From assembly GCA_949879835.1 (NCBI GenBank), contig CATLBU010000001.1, positions 40,740 through 104,739 of the forward strand: DNA of 64,000 nucleotides, in the 5' to 3' direction. This DNA comes from an uncultured Bacilli bacterium. GTDB lineage: Bacteria > Bacillota_I > Bacilli_A > RF39 > UBA660. The notes under the pieces were generated by a model. It made no database searches and had not been told where the DNA came from. It saw only the letters and a list, made by a program, of their open reading frames with translations. Both the position numbers and the translations under genes were made by a program. This document shows, piece by piece, positions 1 to 9,187 of this stretch. Numbering within the stretch: the first letter of the stretch is position 1; each line of letters begins with the position of its first letter.

Positions 1-1
1 G

Positions 2-64
2 AAAAAATCTATTTCCTATTGTGAAGAAATATTAAGAAAAGTTAAAACATTCAAGAAAGGGTAA
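2..64 (+). CDS. possible C-terminal end of an upstream gene (partial)
   Basis: One frame is open from base 2 to a TAA at 62-64 and reads as about 20 residues rich in Lys and Glu, with a C-E-E-I-L-R core. It ends inside the hairpin of the terminator at 56-77; several certain genes in this window also end inside their terminators. The fragment is too short for a family call and the other two frames are also short, so this is only a candidate. Confidence 0.25.
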   Translation, partial: KKSISYCEEILRKVKTFKKG

Positions 65-77
65 GAACCCTTTTTTT
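56..77 (+). terminator. Rho-independent terminator upstream of thiI
   Basis: AAAGGG (56-61) pairs with CCCTTT (68-73) around a TAAGAA loop and runs into a T tract. It ends the transcript entering from the left and isolates the thiI promoter. Confidence 0.6.
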
Positions 78-90
78 CATATTTGAAATT

Positions 91-99
91 TGTTATAAT
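91..99 (+). promoter_or_regulatory. extended -10 promoter of thiI
   Basis: TGTTATAAT is a perfect extended -10 (TG-N-TATAAT). No good -35 lies at the usual distance. Transcription would begin near 106, leaving a very short leader that carries the AGGTGA ribosome site. Confidence 0.5.
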
Positions 100-115
100 G
101 AAAAAGGTGATAACT

Positions 116-1294
116 ATGAATATGTTAATTATGATTAAATATGGAGAACTAACAACCAAAAAAGCCAATCGAAAAACATTCATTAATATTTTGAACAATA
201 ACATTTTAAGGGTGTTAAAAAATTATGATGTTAAAATAAAAAAAGATCGAGTTAGAATGTATATTGAAACCAAAGAAAATGAGTTAGAAGAGATTACTAA
301 AAAATTGCAAAAAGTATTTGGCTTGCATAGTATAGTTATATGTCATAAAGTAAATACTAATATAGAAGATATATCTGGGAAAGTATTAGAAATTATAAAG
401 AATAGAAATTTTAAAACATTTAAAATTAATACCAAACGAGCAGATAAAAAATTTCCAATTTCCAGTATGGAATTTAATCACCAAATGGGGGGAATTGTTT
501 TAAAAAATACAAATATGAAAGTAGATGTGCATCAACCAGATGTCATGATTCATATTGAAATTCGACAAGAAGGGACTTTTGTTTATACAGATGAATCAAA
601 GGGAATTGGTGGATATCCAGTTGGAATTCAAGGAAAAGGTCTTTTAATGTTAAGTGGAGGAATCGACAGCCCTGTCGCAGGCTACTTATCATTAAAAAGA
701 GGAGTCGATTTAGAATGCCTTTATTTTGAATCACCACCACATACTAGTGAAGAAGCCAAAAATAAAGTGATTAAACTAGCAAGTATTATAAATGAATACT
801 CTGGAAATATAAAAGTAAATGTAATTCCGTTTACAAAATTACAAGAAGAAATTTATAAAAATGTTCCTGAACACTATGTTATTACTATTATGCGCAGAAT
901 GATGTATAGAATTGCAGAAAAAGTAGCAAAAATAAAAAAATGTAAAATTATTATTAATGGAGAAAGCATTGGACAAGTTGCCAGTCAAACATTAGATAGC
1001 ATGGTTGTTATTAATCAGGTAACCAATCTGCCAGTAATTCGTCCAGTTGCCTGTATGGATAAATTAGAAATTATAGAACTAGCAAAAAAAATAAAAACTT
1101 ATGAAACTAGTATTTTACCATATGAGGATTGTTGTACTATCTTTTTACCAAAACATCCTGTTATTCATCCTGAATTGCAAAAATGTCTAGAATTAGAAAA
1201 AAAATTAAACTATGAAGGATTAATAGAAGAATGTATTCAAAATATCGAAGTAATAGAAAATTTAAATCCTCAAAAATTCGAAGAAATTTTATAA
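116..1294 (+). CDS. thiI: tRNA 4-thiouridine synthase ThiI
   Basis: ThiI adenylates U8 of tRNA and transfers sulfur to make 4-thiouridine; in many bacteria it also supplies sulfur for the thiazole of thiamin. The 392-residue product has an N-terminal ferredoxin-like/THUMP region (about 1-160) and a PP-loop ATPase motif SGGIDSPVAGY at 180-190. The conserved EDCCTIFLPKHP segment follows near the end, and there is no C-terminal rhodanese domain, as is usual in Bacillota. ATG 116 is chosen over the upstream TTG 83 and ATG 98 because AAGGTGA lies about 6 bases before it. The cysteine desulfurase that normally partners ThiI is not visible and could lie to the left of the window. Confidence 0.95.
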   Translation: MNMLIMIKYGELTTKKANRKTFINILNNNILRVLKNYDVKIKKDRVRMYIETKENELEEITKKLQKVFGLHSIVICHKVNTNIEDISGKVLEIIKNRNFKTFKINTKRADKKFPISSMEFNHQMGGIVLKNTNMKVDVHQPDVMIHIEIRQEGTFVYTDESKGIGGYPVGIQGKGLLMLSGGIDSPVAGYLSLKRGVDLECLYFESPPHTSEEAKNKVIKLASIINEYSGNIKVNVIPFTKLQEEIYKNVPEHYVITIMRRMMYRIAEKVAKIKKCKIIINGESIGQVASQTLDSMVVINQVTNLPVIRPVACMDKLEIIELAKKIKTYETSILPYEDCCTIFLPKHPVIHPELQKCLELEKKLNYEGLIEECIQNIEVIENLNPQKFEEIL

Positions 1295-1334
1295 CCAGAA
1301 ATTACCAAAAAAATTAGAGTATTAAAAAATTTTA

Positions 1335-1359
1335 CCTGTACATGATATTAGTGTACAGG
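1335..1359 (+). promoter_or_regulatory. inverted repeat and sigma-G-like -10 before the first SASP gene
   Basis: CCTGTACA (1335-1342) and TGTACAGG (1352-1359) form a perfect 8-bp inverted repeat whose right arm runs into the ribosome site (AGGAGGTG). CATGATA at 1341-1347 resembles the forespore sigma-G -10 (CATnnTA), with GTATT at 1319-1323 as a weak -35, 17 bases upstream. The same CATGATAnTA string is at 1635-1644 before the second SASP gene. Confidence 0.4.
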
Positions 1360-1370
1360 AGGTGAAACAA

Positions 1371-1577
1371 ATGAAATCAAATACAAGCAAAATGGTAGCA
1401 CCTGGAGCTAAAGAAGCTATCGATAGAATGAAATATGAAATCGCTAGTGAATTAGGTGTTAAAATGGGACCAGATGCTTCAAGTAGAGCAAATGGATCTG
1501 TTGGTGGAGAAATCACAAGACGTTTAGTTCAAATGGCTGAACAACAACTTGGAGGATCTAATTACCAAGGAAAATAA
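1371..1577 (+). CDS. alpha/beta-type small acid-soluble spore protein (SASP)
   Basis: Alpha/beta SASPs coat and protect spore DNA against UV and are degraded at germination by the GPR protease. The 68-residue protein has the family core: a [10 protein letters not shown] segment, which contains the GPR cleavage site after Glu, and the C-terminal [16 protein letters not shown] segment. ATG 1371 follows a strong AGGAGGTGA; the in-frame GTG 1362 lies inside that ribosome site and is rejected. A terminator at 1591-1615 makes it monocistronic. A forespore sigma factor very probably drives it. Confidence 0.95.
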   Translation: MKSNTSKMVAPGAKEAIDRMKYEIASELGVKMGPDASSRANGSVGGEITRRLVQMAEQQLGGSNYQGK

Positions 1578-1590
1578 GCTGAATAAAATG

Positions 1591-1615
1591 GACAGTCATC
1601 TTGCTGTCTTTTTTT
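1591..1615 (+). terminator. terminator of the first SASP gene
   Basis: GACAG (1591-1595) pairs with CTGTC (1604-1608) and is followed by a run of seven or more T. Confidence 0.7.
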
Positions 1616-1681
1616 ATTTCCATATATTGTTACACATGATAATAGAAAAAAAATCCACAATATTAATAAGGTGGTGATAAT

Positions 1682-1879
1682 ATGGATAATAATAAATTAG
1701 TTGCACCTTCTTCAAAAAAAGCAATTGAGAATATGAAATATGAAATTGCTAGCGAACTTGGAATTCAATTAGGTGCTGAAACTAGTAGTCGTTTAAATGG
1801 TACAGTTGGTGGAGAAATGACTAGAAGGTTAGTGAGAATTGGAGAAGAACAAATCGCAAGAAAACAACGTAAATTTTAA
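1682..1879 (+). CDS. alpha/beta-type small acid-soluble spore protein (second copy)
   Basis: This 65-residue SASP paralogue shares [27 protein letters not shown] and the N-terminal LVAPSSKKAIENM with the gene 300 bases upstream. It should have the same role in binding spore DNA and the same GPR cleavage site. AAGGTGGTGAT lies just before the ATG. The CATGATAATA element at 1635-1644 in its leader matches the one before the first SASP gene, which suggests shared forespore control. The end is marked by a bidirectional terminator shared with clpP on the other strand. Confidence 0.95.
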   Translation: MDNNKLVAPSSKKAIENMKYEIASELGIQLGAETSSRLNGTVGGEMTRRLVRIGEEQIARKQRKF

Positions 1880-1882
1880 TTT

Positions 1883-1908
1883 AAAACATCTGATTTATCA
1901 GATGTTTT
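1883..1908. terminator. bidirectional terminator between SASP and clpP
   Basis: AAAACATCTGA (1883-1893) and TCAGATGTTTT (1898-1908) form an 11-bp stem with a 4-base loop. T-rich flanks on both sides serve the convergent genes, and the clpP stop codon overlaps its edge. Confidence 0.75.
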
Positions 1909-2476
1909 ATAGTATTTGATCTACGATTTTATAATCGAGAGCTTCCTTTGCACTCATAAAATTATCTCGTTCGGTATCTTTCTCAATAACTTTTAAAGAT
2001 TTCCCAGTATTTTTAGAAAGAATATGATTTAATTTGTCTTTTAATTTTAAGATTCTTTCAGCTGCAATTTTAATCTCTGTCGCTTGACCTTGTGCACCAC
2101 CAAGTGGTTGGTGAATCATAACTTCACTATTTGGAAGAATAAAGCGTTTTCCTTTACAACCACTAGAGAGCAAGAAAGCGCCCATAGAAGCAGCCATTCC
2201 TACACAAATTGTAGATACATCACTTTCAATAAAATTCATAGTATCATAAATTGCCATTCCAGCAGTAACACTACCACCTGGAGAATTGATATAAATACTA
2301 ATATCATCATGGTTTAAAGAATCCAAATATAAAAGTTGTGCCACAACAGTATTAGAATTTATATCATCAATTTCTCCAGAAATAATAATAATTCGATCTT
2401 TTAGTAATCTAGAATAGATATCATAAACGCGTTCACCATGATTGCTTTTTTCAATAACAGTAGGAACCAAACTCAT
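1907..2476 (-). CDS. clpP: ATP-dependent Clp protease proteolytic subunit ClpP
   Basis: ClpP forms the tetradecameric serine-protease chamber fed by ClpX or ClpC ATPases. The 189-residue protein carries the catalytic triad as Ser97 (in GMAASMG), His122 (MIHQP) and Asp171 (ERDNFM), with the usual SPGGSV oxyanion segment at 65-70. The length is typical. It is a lone gene on the minus strand with a GAGGATGA ribosome site, and no ATPase partner lies in the window. I saw no convincing CtsR operator upstream. Confidence 0.97.
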   Translation of the reverse strand: MSLVPTVIEKSNHGERVYDIYSRLLKDRIIIISGEIDDINSNTVVAQLLYLDSLNHDDISIYINSPGGSVTAGMAIYDTMNFIESDVSTICVGMAASMGAFLLSSGCKGKRFILPNSEVMIHQPLGGAQGQATEIKIAAERILKLKDKLNHILSKNTGKSLKVIEKDTERDNFMSAKEALDYKIVDQIL

Positions 2477-2536
2477 ATAATCATCCTCTCTATCTTTATA
2501 ATAGTTCTAAACAAATAAAAATATTCAATAAATTAT

Positions 2537-2565
2537 GTGACAAAATATATTTTTTTTGGTATGAT
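2537..2565 (+). promoter_or_regulatory. sigma-A promoter of the nucleoside kinase-gapA unit
   Basis: GTGACA (2537-2542), a 17-bp spacer and TATGAT (2560-2565) match the -35/-10 consensus well. Confidence 0.65.
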
Positions 2566-2595
2566 ATATATGTAATAAAGAATAGAGGGATGAAG

Positions 2596-4257
2596 ATGCC
2601 AAGAACAATAAAAGTGGATTATAAGAACTTAGAAACAAAGGAATTTCTAACGGGAACTACTTTAAAAAAGATTAGTGAACATTTTTCTAAATATTATAAC
2701 TATCCAATTTTAATTGGTAAAGTAGATAACGATATGACCGAATTAAATGAACCAATTACTCGTAGTTGTAGTGTTGACTTTTATGATCGCAGTCACAGCG
2801 TAGGAAATAGTATTTATGGGAGAACCGCTCAATTTTTATTAATTGTAGCGATTAAAAAAGTACTTGGAAACGATGCAGAAGTTATTATTGAAAATTCAAT
2901 AGATAAAGGTTTTTATGCAGAAATTATAGGAACCGATATAAATAAATCTTTATTAAAAAAAGTAGAAGAAAAAATGCAAGAAATTTCTCAAACAGATTAT
3001 ATTATTAATAAAGTAAGTGTTTCACGTTTTGATGCAAGCAAATTTTTCAAAAAACAGAAACAAATGGATAAAGTAAAAGTTTTAAAATACATCAGTAATA
3101 GTTATATTAATTTATATAGAATTGATGATGTATATGATTATTTTTATGGAGAACTTGCCTATAGTACAGGACAAATTGATGACTTCAAGCTTACTTATAT
3201 TAAAGATAATGGTTTTGTATTAAGTTACCCAGATACTTATAATCCAGAATGTACTCTTGATTATGTTCACCATAAAAAATTATTTAATAGCTTCGCAGAT
3301 TTTGCAAAATGGAGTAAAACAATTGGAATCAGTAATGCAGCGGATTTAAATGAAATGATTTCTAAAGGAGAATATAATAATTTGATCTTACTATCAGAAA
3401 CATATTATAATCATCAATTATCCAATATTGCAGAAAAAATATATACCAATAAAAATAATATTCGCCTTGTTTTAATAGCTGGGCCATCTTCATCAGGAAA
3501 AACGACAACAGCAAAAAAATTAGAAGTATATCTAAAAAGCAAAGGAATTAAAACCCACCAGATTTCCATTGATGATTATTTCTATGATCGCAGTAAAACC
3601 CCCGTTTTACCAAATGGAGAACTGGATACAGAATCACTAAATGCAGTAGATGTGACATTGTTTAATAAACATTTAACAAAACTATTAGCGGGAGAGACTG
3701 TAGAAATTCCAGAATACAATTTTTTACTTGGAAAAAGGGAATATCACGGTAAGAAGTTAACATTGGAAGACGATGATATGATTATCATAGAAGGATTACA
3801 TGGTTTAAATGATGATTTGACATCATCTATTGAAAGAAAACAAAAATTTAAAATTTATATTAGTGCATTAACACAATTAAATATCGATAACCATAATCGA
3901 ATTCATACAAGTGATACTAGAAAATTAAGAAGAATTATTCGTGATAATAAATACCGTAGTTATGGATCGAGTGAAACATTAAAGATGTGGAAAACAATTC
4001 GTGAGGGGGAAGAAAACTATATATTCCCTTATCAAGATGATGTGGATGTTATTGTTAATTCTGCTCTAGTATATGAAATGGGAATTTTAAAAACATATGC
4101 TGAACCCCTTCTATTTTCAGTTCCAGAAAATGATGAAAATTATCCAGAGGCATTAAGATTAATCAATCTATTAAGAAATATATTACCGATTCCAAGTGAT
4201 GATGTTCCACAAGATTCTGTATTAAGAGAATTTATTGGAGGAAGCTGTTTTAAATAG
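2596..4257 (+). CDS. nucleoside (uridine-type) kinase with N-terminal TGS/ThrRS-like region
   Basis: The C-terminal half is a uridine kinase/phosphoribulokinase-type P-loop kinase: Walker A GPSSSGKT lies near residue 297, followed by the ISIDDYFYDR and EGLHGLND segments of this family. The N-terminal ~200 residues resemble the TGS and threonyl-tRNA-synthetase editing-type region fused to such kinases in many Clostridia and Bacilli. The kinase probably phosphorylates uridine or cytidine for salvage; the role of the N-terminal part is unknown. ATG 2596 gives 553 residues and correct spacing from AGAGGG, whereas ATG 2590 directly abuts that site. Only 15 bases separate it from gapA, so the two are probably co-transcribed. 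Confidence 0.85.
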   Translation: MPRTIKVDYKNLETKEFLTGTTLKKISEHFSKYYNYPILIGKVDNDMTELNEPITRSCSVDFYDRSHSVGNSIYGRTAQFLLIVAIKKVLGNDAEVIIENSIDKGFYAEIIGTDINKSLLKKVEEKMQEISQTDYIINKVSVSRFDASKFFKKQKQMDKVKVLKYISNSYINLYRIDDVYDYFYGELAYSTGQIDDFKLTYIKDNGFVLSYPDTYNPECTLDYVHHKKLFNSFADFAKWSKTIGISNAADLNEMISKGEYNNLILLSETYYNHQLSNIAEKIYTNKNNIRLVLIAGPSSSGKTTTAKKLEVYLKSKGIKTHQISIDDYFYDRSKTPVLPNGELDTESLNAVDVTLFNKHLTKLLAGETVEIPEYNFLLGKREYHGKKLTLEDDDMIIIEGLHGLNDDLTSSIERKQKFKIYISALTQLNIDNHNRIHTSDTRKLRRIIRDNKYRSYGSSETLKMWKTIREGEENYIFPYQDDVDVIVNSALVYEMGILKTYAEPLLFSVPENDENYPEALRLINLLRNILPIPSDDVPQDSVLREFIGGSCFK

Positions 4258-5284
<1,027 letters not shown>

Positions 5285-5286
<2 letters not shown>

Positions 5287-5308
5287 AAGGAGTTCTACCT
5301 TCTTTTTT
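5285..5308 (+). terminator. terminator after gapA
   Basis: AGAAGG (5285-5290) pairs with CCTTCT (5298-5303) before a T run. The stop codon overlaps the stem. Confidence 0.7.
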
Positions 5309-5376
5309 ATTCTGTATATTACTTGAAAATACTAGTGATTTGGTATAAAATAGAAATAAGATAGTAGGTGATGACC

Positions 5377-5739
5377 ATGAAAAATAAATCTGGATTTACT
5401 TTAATTGAATTACTAGGTGTTTTTACACTACTAGGAGTTGTATCTTTAGTAGTAGTACCATATGCGACTGGAATGCTAAAAAAAACAAAAAATGATGATC
5501 AGGATCGTTTTAATAGTAATCTTTTTTTAGCAGCTGAAGCATATATCGAAAGTGGAGATCGACATAATGAATTACAAAATGATGGAGATTTTATTGATGT
5601 TTCCCTTCAGGAATTAATTAATAGCGGATTTTTGGGGAAAAATATAGTAGATCCTGAGCAAAAAAAGAAAGTATCAGATTTAAATTATTCCATAAGAATC
5701 ACAAAATCGGTTAATGGATTTGAGTATCAAAAAGTATAA
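5377..5739 (+). CDS. orphan type IV pilin-like protein (pseudopilin)
   Basis: The 120-residue protein begins with a short basic leader followed by the class III signal GFTLIELLGVFTLLGVVS. Prepilin peptidase cuts after that Gly and methylates the new N-terminal Phe, and the hydrophobic stretch forms the pilin core helix. Glu5 of the mature form is present. The remainder is a small hydrophilic domain of unrecognised type, similar in size to ComGC/ComGD-like pseudopilins. ATG 5377 is chosen over GTG 5368 and ATG 5371 because AGGTGATG lies just before it. It sits alone between gapA and pgk, with no assembly ATPase, peptidase or other pilin in the window. Confidence 0.8.
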   Translation: MKNKSGFTLIELLGVFTLLGVVSLVVVPYATGMLKKTKNDDQDRFNSNLFLAAEAYIESGDRHNELQNDGDFIDVSLQELINSGFLGKNIVDPEQKKKVSDLNYSIRITKSVNGFEYQKV

Positions 5740-5754
5740 TAAGGAGGATATCTT

Positions 5755-6942
5755 ATGAAAAAAACAATCAGGGACTATGATCTAAAGGGAAAAAGAGTGA
5801 TTATTCGTGTTGACTTTAATGTTCCTATTCAAGATGGAGAAATTACAGATGATAATCGAATAAAAGCAAGCTTAGAAACTATCCGCTATGCGATTCGACA
5901 TCAAGCTAAAGTAATTCTAATGTCACACTTAGGTAGGATAAAAACAGAGGAAGATAAACTAACAAATACCTTAGAACCAGTCGCATTAAGATTAAGCGAA
6001 TTGCTAGATCAGGAAATTATTTTTATAGATGAAACCAGGGGAAAATTATTAGAGAATACAATATCAGAATTAAAAGAAAAAGAAGTGCTTTTAATAGAAA
6101 ATACCAGATTTGAAGATTTAAATGATCAAGCAGAAAGTCAAAATAATGAAGAACTTGGTAAATACTGGGCTAGTTTGGGAGATATTTACATCAATGATGC
6201 TTTTGGAACTAGTCATAGAAGTCATGCCTCTAATGTTGGCATTGCTTCTAATCTACCAAATGGAATTGGTTTTCTAATAGAAAAAGAGTTAAAAGCACTA
6301 GAAAGAACAATTCAAAGACCAAGGCACCCATTTACTGTGATATTAGGTGGATCAAAAGTCAGTGATAAAATTAAAATGATTGAAAATTTAGCAACAAAAG
6401 CAGACTATATTTTAATTGGTGGGGGAATGGCTTATACCTTTTTAAAAGCCAGTGGAATTGAAATAGGATCGTCTTTATTAGACGATGAGCATTTGGCCTT
6501 TTGCCAAGAAATGTTAGAGAAATACAGTGATAAGATTATTCTTCCAATTGACTCGGTAAATGCATTAGAAATCAAAGAAAATGTTGAAACTAGAGAATGT
6601 TTTATCAATGAAATCAAAGAAAATGAAATAGGCCTAGATATTGGGCATCAAACTGTAAAGTTATTTAAACAGTATTTGGAAAAAAGCAAAACGATTATTT
6701 GGAATGGTCCTTTAGGATGCTTTGAGATCGAACAATTTAGTTCGGGAACAAAGAAAATTTGTGAAGTCTTATCACAAATCGATGCTAAAAAAATAGTTGG
6801 TGGTGGTGATACAGGGGCAGCCATTATTCAATTTGGATATGAAGATAGTGTAAGTCATATATCAACAGGTGGTGGAGCCTCTTTAGAATTATTAGAAGGG
6901 AAAAAATTACCAGGAATAGAAATTATCGAGAATAAGAAATGA
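5755..6942 (+). CDS. pgk: phosphoglycerate kinase
   Basis: Pgk transfers the acyl phosphate of 1,3-bisphosphoglycerate to ADP. The 395-residue protein has the N-terminal RVDFNVPIQDGEITDDNRI substrate-binding segment and the LMSHLGR arginine loop. The hinge/nucleotide region with GGSKVSDKI follows, and the C-terminal GGGDTGAA and STGGGASLELLEG loops complete it. AAGGAGG precedes the ATG. The next gene overlaps its stop by four bases (ATGA), which indicates translational coupling. Confidence 0.97.
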   Translation: MKKTIRDYDLKGKRVIIRVDFNVPIQDGEITDDNRIKASLETIRYAIRHQAKVILMSHLGRIKTEEDKLTNTLEPVALRLSELLDQEIIFIDETRGKLLENTISELKEKEVLLIENTRFEDLNDQAESQNNEELGKYWASLGDIYINDAFGTSHRSHASNVGIASNLPNGIGFLIEKELKALERTIQRPRHPFTVILGGSKVSDKIKMIENLATKADYILIGGGMAYTFLKASGIEIGSSLLDDEHLAFCQEMLEKYSDKIILPIDSVNALEIKENVETRECFINEIKENEIGLDIGHQTVKLFKQYLEKSKTIIWNGPLGCFEIEQFSSGTKKICEVLSQIDAKKIVGGGDTGAAIIQFGYEDSVSHISTGGGASLELLEGKKLPGIEIIENKK

Positions 6943-7958
6943 AAAAAAATCTAAAAAAACTTTTCAATATATTTATTTTGCTTACTATCACTGGTTTGGT
7001 ACTGTATTTTTCGCTGAAAGATGATTACAATACCATTATAAACGAGATATGGAATATGAATATCATTTGGTTGATAATAGCATTTGTTTTATTATTTTGT
7101 TTTTGGTTTTGTAAAGCAGTTGCTACTCAAAAAATTGTAAAAATATTTAAAGAAGATTACTCCATAAAGCAAGCATTTTGTTTAGTGATTGAAACAAATT
7201 TTTTTCATGCCATTACGCCATTCGCAGTCGGAGGACAACCATATGAGATTTATTCATTAAAAAAATCTAAATTAAAACTAACAGATGCAACCAATGTTTC
7301 TATTGCCAATTTTATTGTTTATCAGATTGCTTTAGTATTATTAGGTGTTGTAGCAGTAATTTATAACCATATTTTTAATTTATTTAAATCAAATGTTGTT
7401 TTGAAACATTTTGTAACCATCGGCTTTCTAATAAATCTTTTGGTTATTATTTTTCTATTTTTATTAACATTTACAAAAAAAATTAATAAATTTTTAATGA
7501 AAATAATTATAGGGAGTTTAAACAAATTAAGAATAGTAAAAGATAAAGAAAAGAAAATTGAACAATTTAACCAATATTTAAATGAATTTCATAATGGAGC
7601 TAAAATATTATTTCAAAATAAAATTCAATTTATTGGTTTAATTATAATTCATTTTGTTGGATTATCTGTTTCCTATATCATCCCTTTCGCTTTAGCGCAT
7701 GCAATGAAAATATCCACTATCTCCATTATGGAAGCTATAGTAACATCTGCTTATGTTATGTTAATCGGTTCCTTTGTCCCAATTCCTGGTGGGACAGGTG
7801 GCTTAGAATATGGTTTCATTTCCTTTTATAGTAACTTTATAAAGGGTAGTAAATTAAATGCTATGATGTTGGTATGGAGATTTATCACCTATTATTTTGC
7901 GATGATTCTAGGAGCTATTATGTTAGGAGTAAGAAAGAAGGAGAAAAAATGCGCGTAG
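6939..7958 (+). CDS. flippase-like integral membrane protein (UPF0104/AglD2-type)
   Basis: This 339-residue, multi-span membrane protein has the PFAVGGQPYEIYSLKK and PIPGGTGGLEYGF loops typical of the lysylphosphatidylglycerol synthase transmembrane-like family (UPF0104). That family includes MprF flippase domains and proteins beside glycosyltransferases. About eight hydrophobic segments are visible. It overlaps pgk by 4 bases and the glycosyltransferase by 10, so all three are co-translated. From this context I infer a role in translocating or handling the glycolipid made by its neighbour. It has no aminoacyl-transferase domain and so is not MprF itself. Confidence 0.8.
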   Translation: MKKNLKKLFNIFILLTITGLVLYFSLKDDYNTIINEIWNMNIIWLIIAFVLLFCFWFCKAVATQKIVKIFKEDYSIKQAFCLVIETNFFHAITPFAVGGQPYEIYSLKKSKLKLTDATNVSIANFIVYQIALVLLGVVAVIYNHIFNLFKSNVVLKHFVTIGFLINLLVIIFLFLLTFTKKINKFLMKIIIGSLNKLRIVKDKEKKIEQFNQYLNEFHNGAKILFQNKIQFIGLIIIHFVGLSVSYIIPFALAHAMKISTISIMEAIVTSAYVMLIGSFVPIPGGTGGLEYGFISFYSNFIKGSKLNAMMLVWRFITYYFAMILGAIMLGVRKKEKKCA

Positions 7959-9187
7959 GTATTTTTACAGATACATATCCTCCATTTATTAATGGGGTAT
8001 CTACTAGTATTACAATGTTACAAAAATCATTAGAAGAAAAAGGCCATAAAGTTTATATTGTAACTGTTAATCCAGAAAATATGAGTTATACTTATGATAA
8101 TGATGATCGTGTTATTCGAATTCCAGGAATTCCAGTTGGAATATATGATTATCGATTAAGTGGAATTTATCCAATAAGAGCTATTAATAAAATTAAAAAA
8201 TGGAATTTAGATATTATTCATTCTCATACAGAATTTGGAGTTGGGACCTTTGCGCGTATTATTGCTAAACAATTAAAAATTCCATTAGTACATACTTATC
8301 ATACAATGTATGAAGACTATGTACACTATATTACAAAAGGTCATTTTGATAAATCAAGTAAAAAAATTGTAGAATATTTAACGAAATTTTATTGTGATAA
8401 AACAGCTAGCGAATTAATCGTTCCTAGCACAAAAACCTATAATTTATTTAAAGAAAAATATAAATTTGATAAGAATGTTCATATTGTTCCAACTGGAGTA
8501 GAAGTAGAACGTTTTTATAAGGAAAATAGTAACAAAGAAGAAGTCGCACTAATCAAAAAAGAGTTAAATATCAAAAAAGATGATTTTATTATTCTATATG
8601 TTGGAAGACTTGCACAAGAAAAAAATATCGAGTTATTAATTCGCTCCCACAGTGAAATTGTAAAGAAAAATAGGAAGTGTAAATTAGTAATTGTTGGAAG
8701 CGGCCCAGATTATGAAAAATATATTCATATGACAAATGACTTAAAAATAACGAATAATGTTATTTTTACCAATGCAATTCCTTGGGAAGAGATGCCAAAT
8801 TATTATCATCTGGCAAACATCTTTGTAACAGCTTCTAAAACAGAAACTCAAGGATTAACAGTAATAGAAGCCATGGCAGCGTCTCTACCAGTTGTATGTA
8901 TTGAGGATGAAAGTTTTAGTAATGTAGTAATCAATCATTTAAATGGTAGAACATTTCTAACAGAAACTGAATATAAAAAAGCGATTTATGATTTATTAAA
9001 AGATAGAAAAGAGTTATCTAAAATGGAAAAACAAGCTAGAATTACCGCAGAATCACATTCGTTAAAGTACTATGCTGAATCTATTTTAGATGTATACTAT
9101 TGTGCAATAACCAATCATAAAAAAAATAAAAATATCGTAGAAAGACTAACTGAGATAGTAAAGAGGGGATCGGATGAAAAGCAGTAA
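7949..9187 (+). CDS. GT4-family glycosyltransferase, probable 1,2-diacylglycerol 3-glucosyltransferase
   Basis: The N-terminal domain opens with MRVGIFTDTYPPFINGVSTS, the donor-lipid loop typical of GT4 monoglucosyl-diacylglycerol synthases. The C-terminal domain holds the EX7E pair as Glu299 and Glu307 (ETQGLTVIE). The 412-residue length fits enzymes that glucosylate diacylglycerol to make membrane glycolipid or lipoteichoic-acid anchors. ATG 7949 behind AAGAAGGAG is the start; the longer frame from 7874 lies inside the preceding gene. It overlaps the neighbours on both sides (10 and 14 bases). A phosphatidylinositol mannosyltransferase-like role is a less likely alternative. Confidence 0.85.
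   Translation: MRVGIFTDTYPPFINGVSTSITMLQKSLEEKGHKVYIVTVNPENMSYTYDNDDRVIRIPGIPVGIYDYRLSGIYPIRAINKIKKWNLDIIHSHTEFGVGTFARIIAKQLKIPLVHTYHTMYEDYVHYITKGHFDKSSKKIVEYLTKFYCDKTASELIVPSTKTYNLFKEKYKFDKNVHIVPTGVEVERFYKENSNKEEVALIKKELNIKKDDFIILYVGRLAQEKNIELLIRSHSEIVKKNRKCKLVIVGSGPDYEKYIHMTNDLKITNNVIFTNAIPWEEMPNYYHLANIFVTASKTETQGLTVIEAMAASLPVVCIEDESFSNVVINHLNGRTFLTETEYKKAIYDLLKDRKELSKMEKQARITAESHSLKYYAESILDVYYCAITNHKKNKNIVERLTEIVKRGSDEKQ

Noticed and set aside
16..204. 62-codon hydrophobic frame on the minus strand
   Set aside because: It is antisense to the thiI start and its terminator/promoter region; no ribosome site; hydrophobicity follows from AT-rich sequence.
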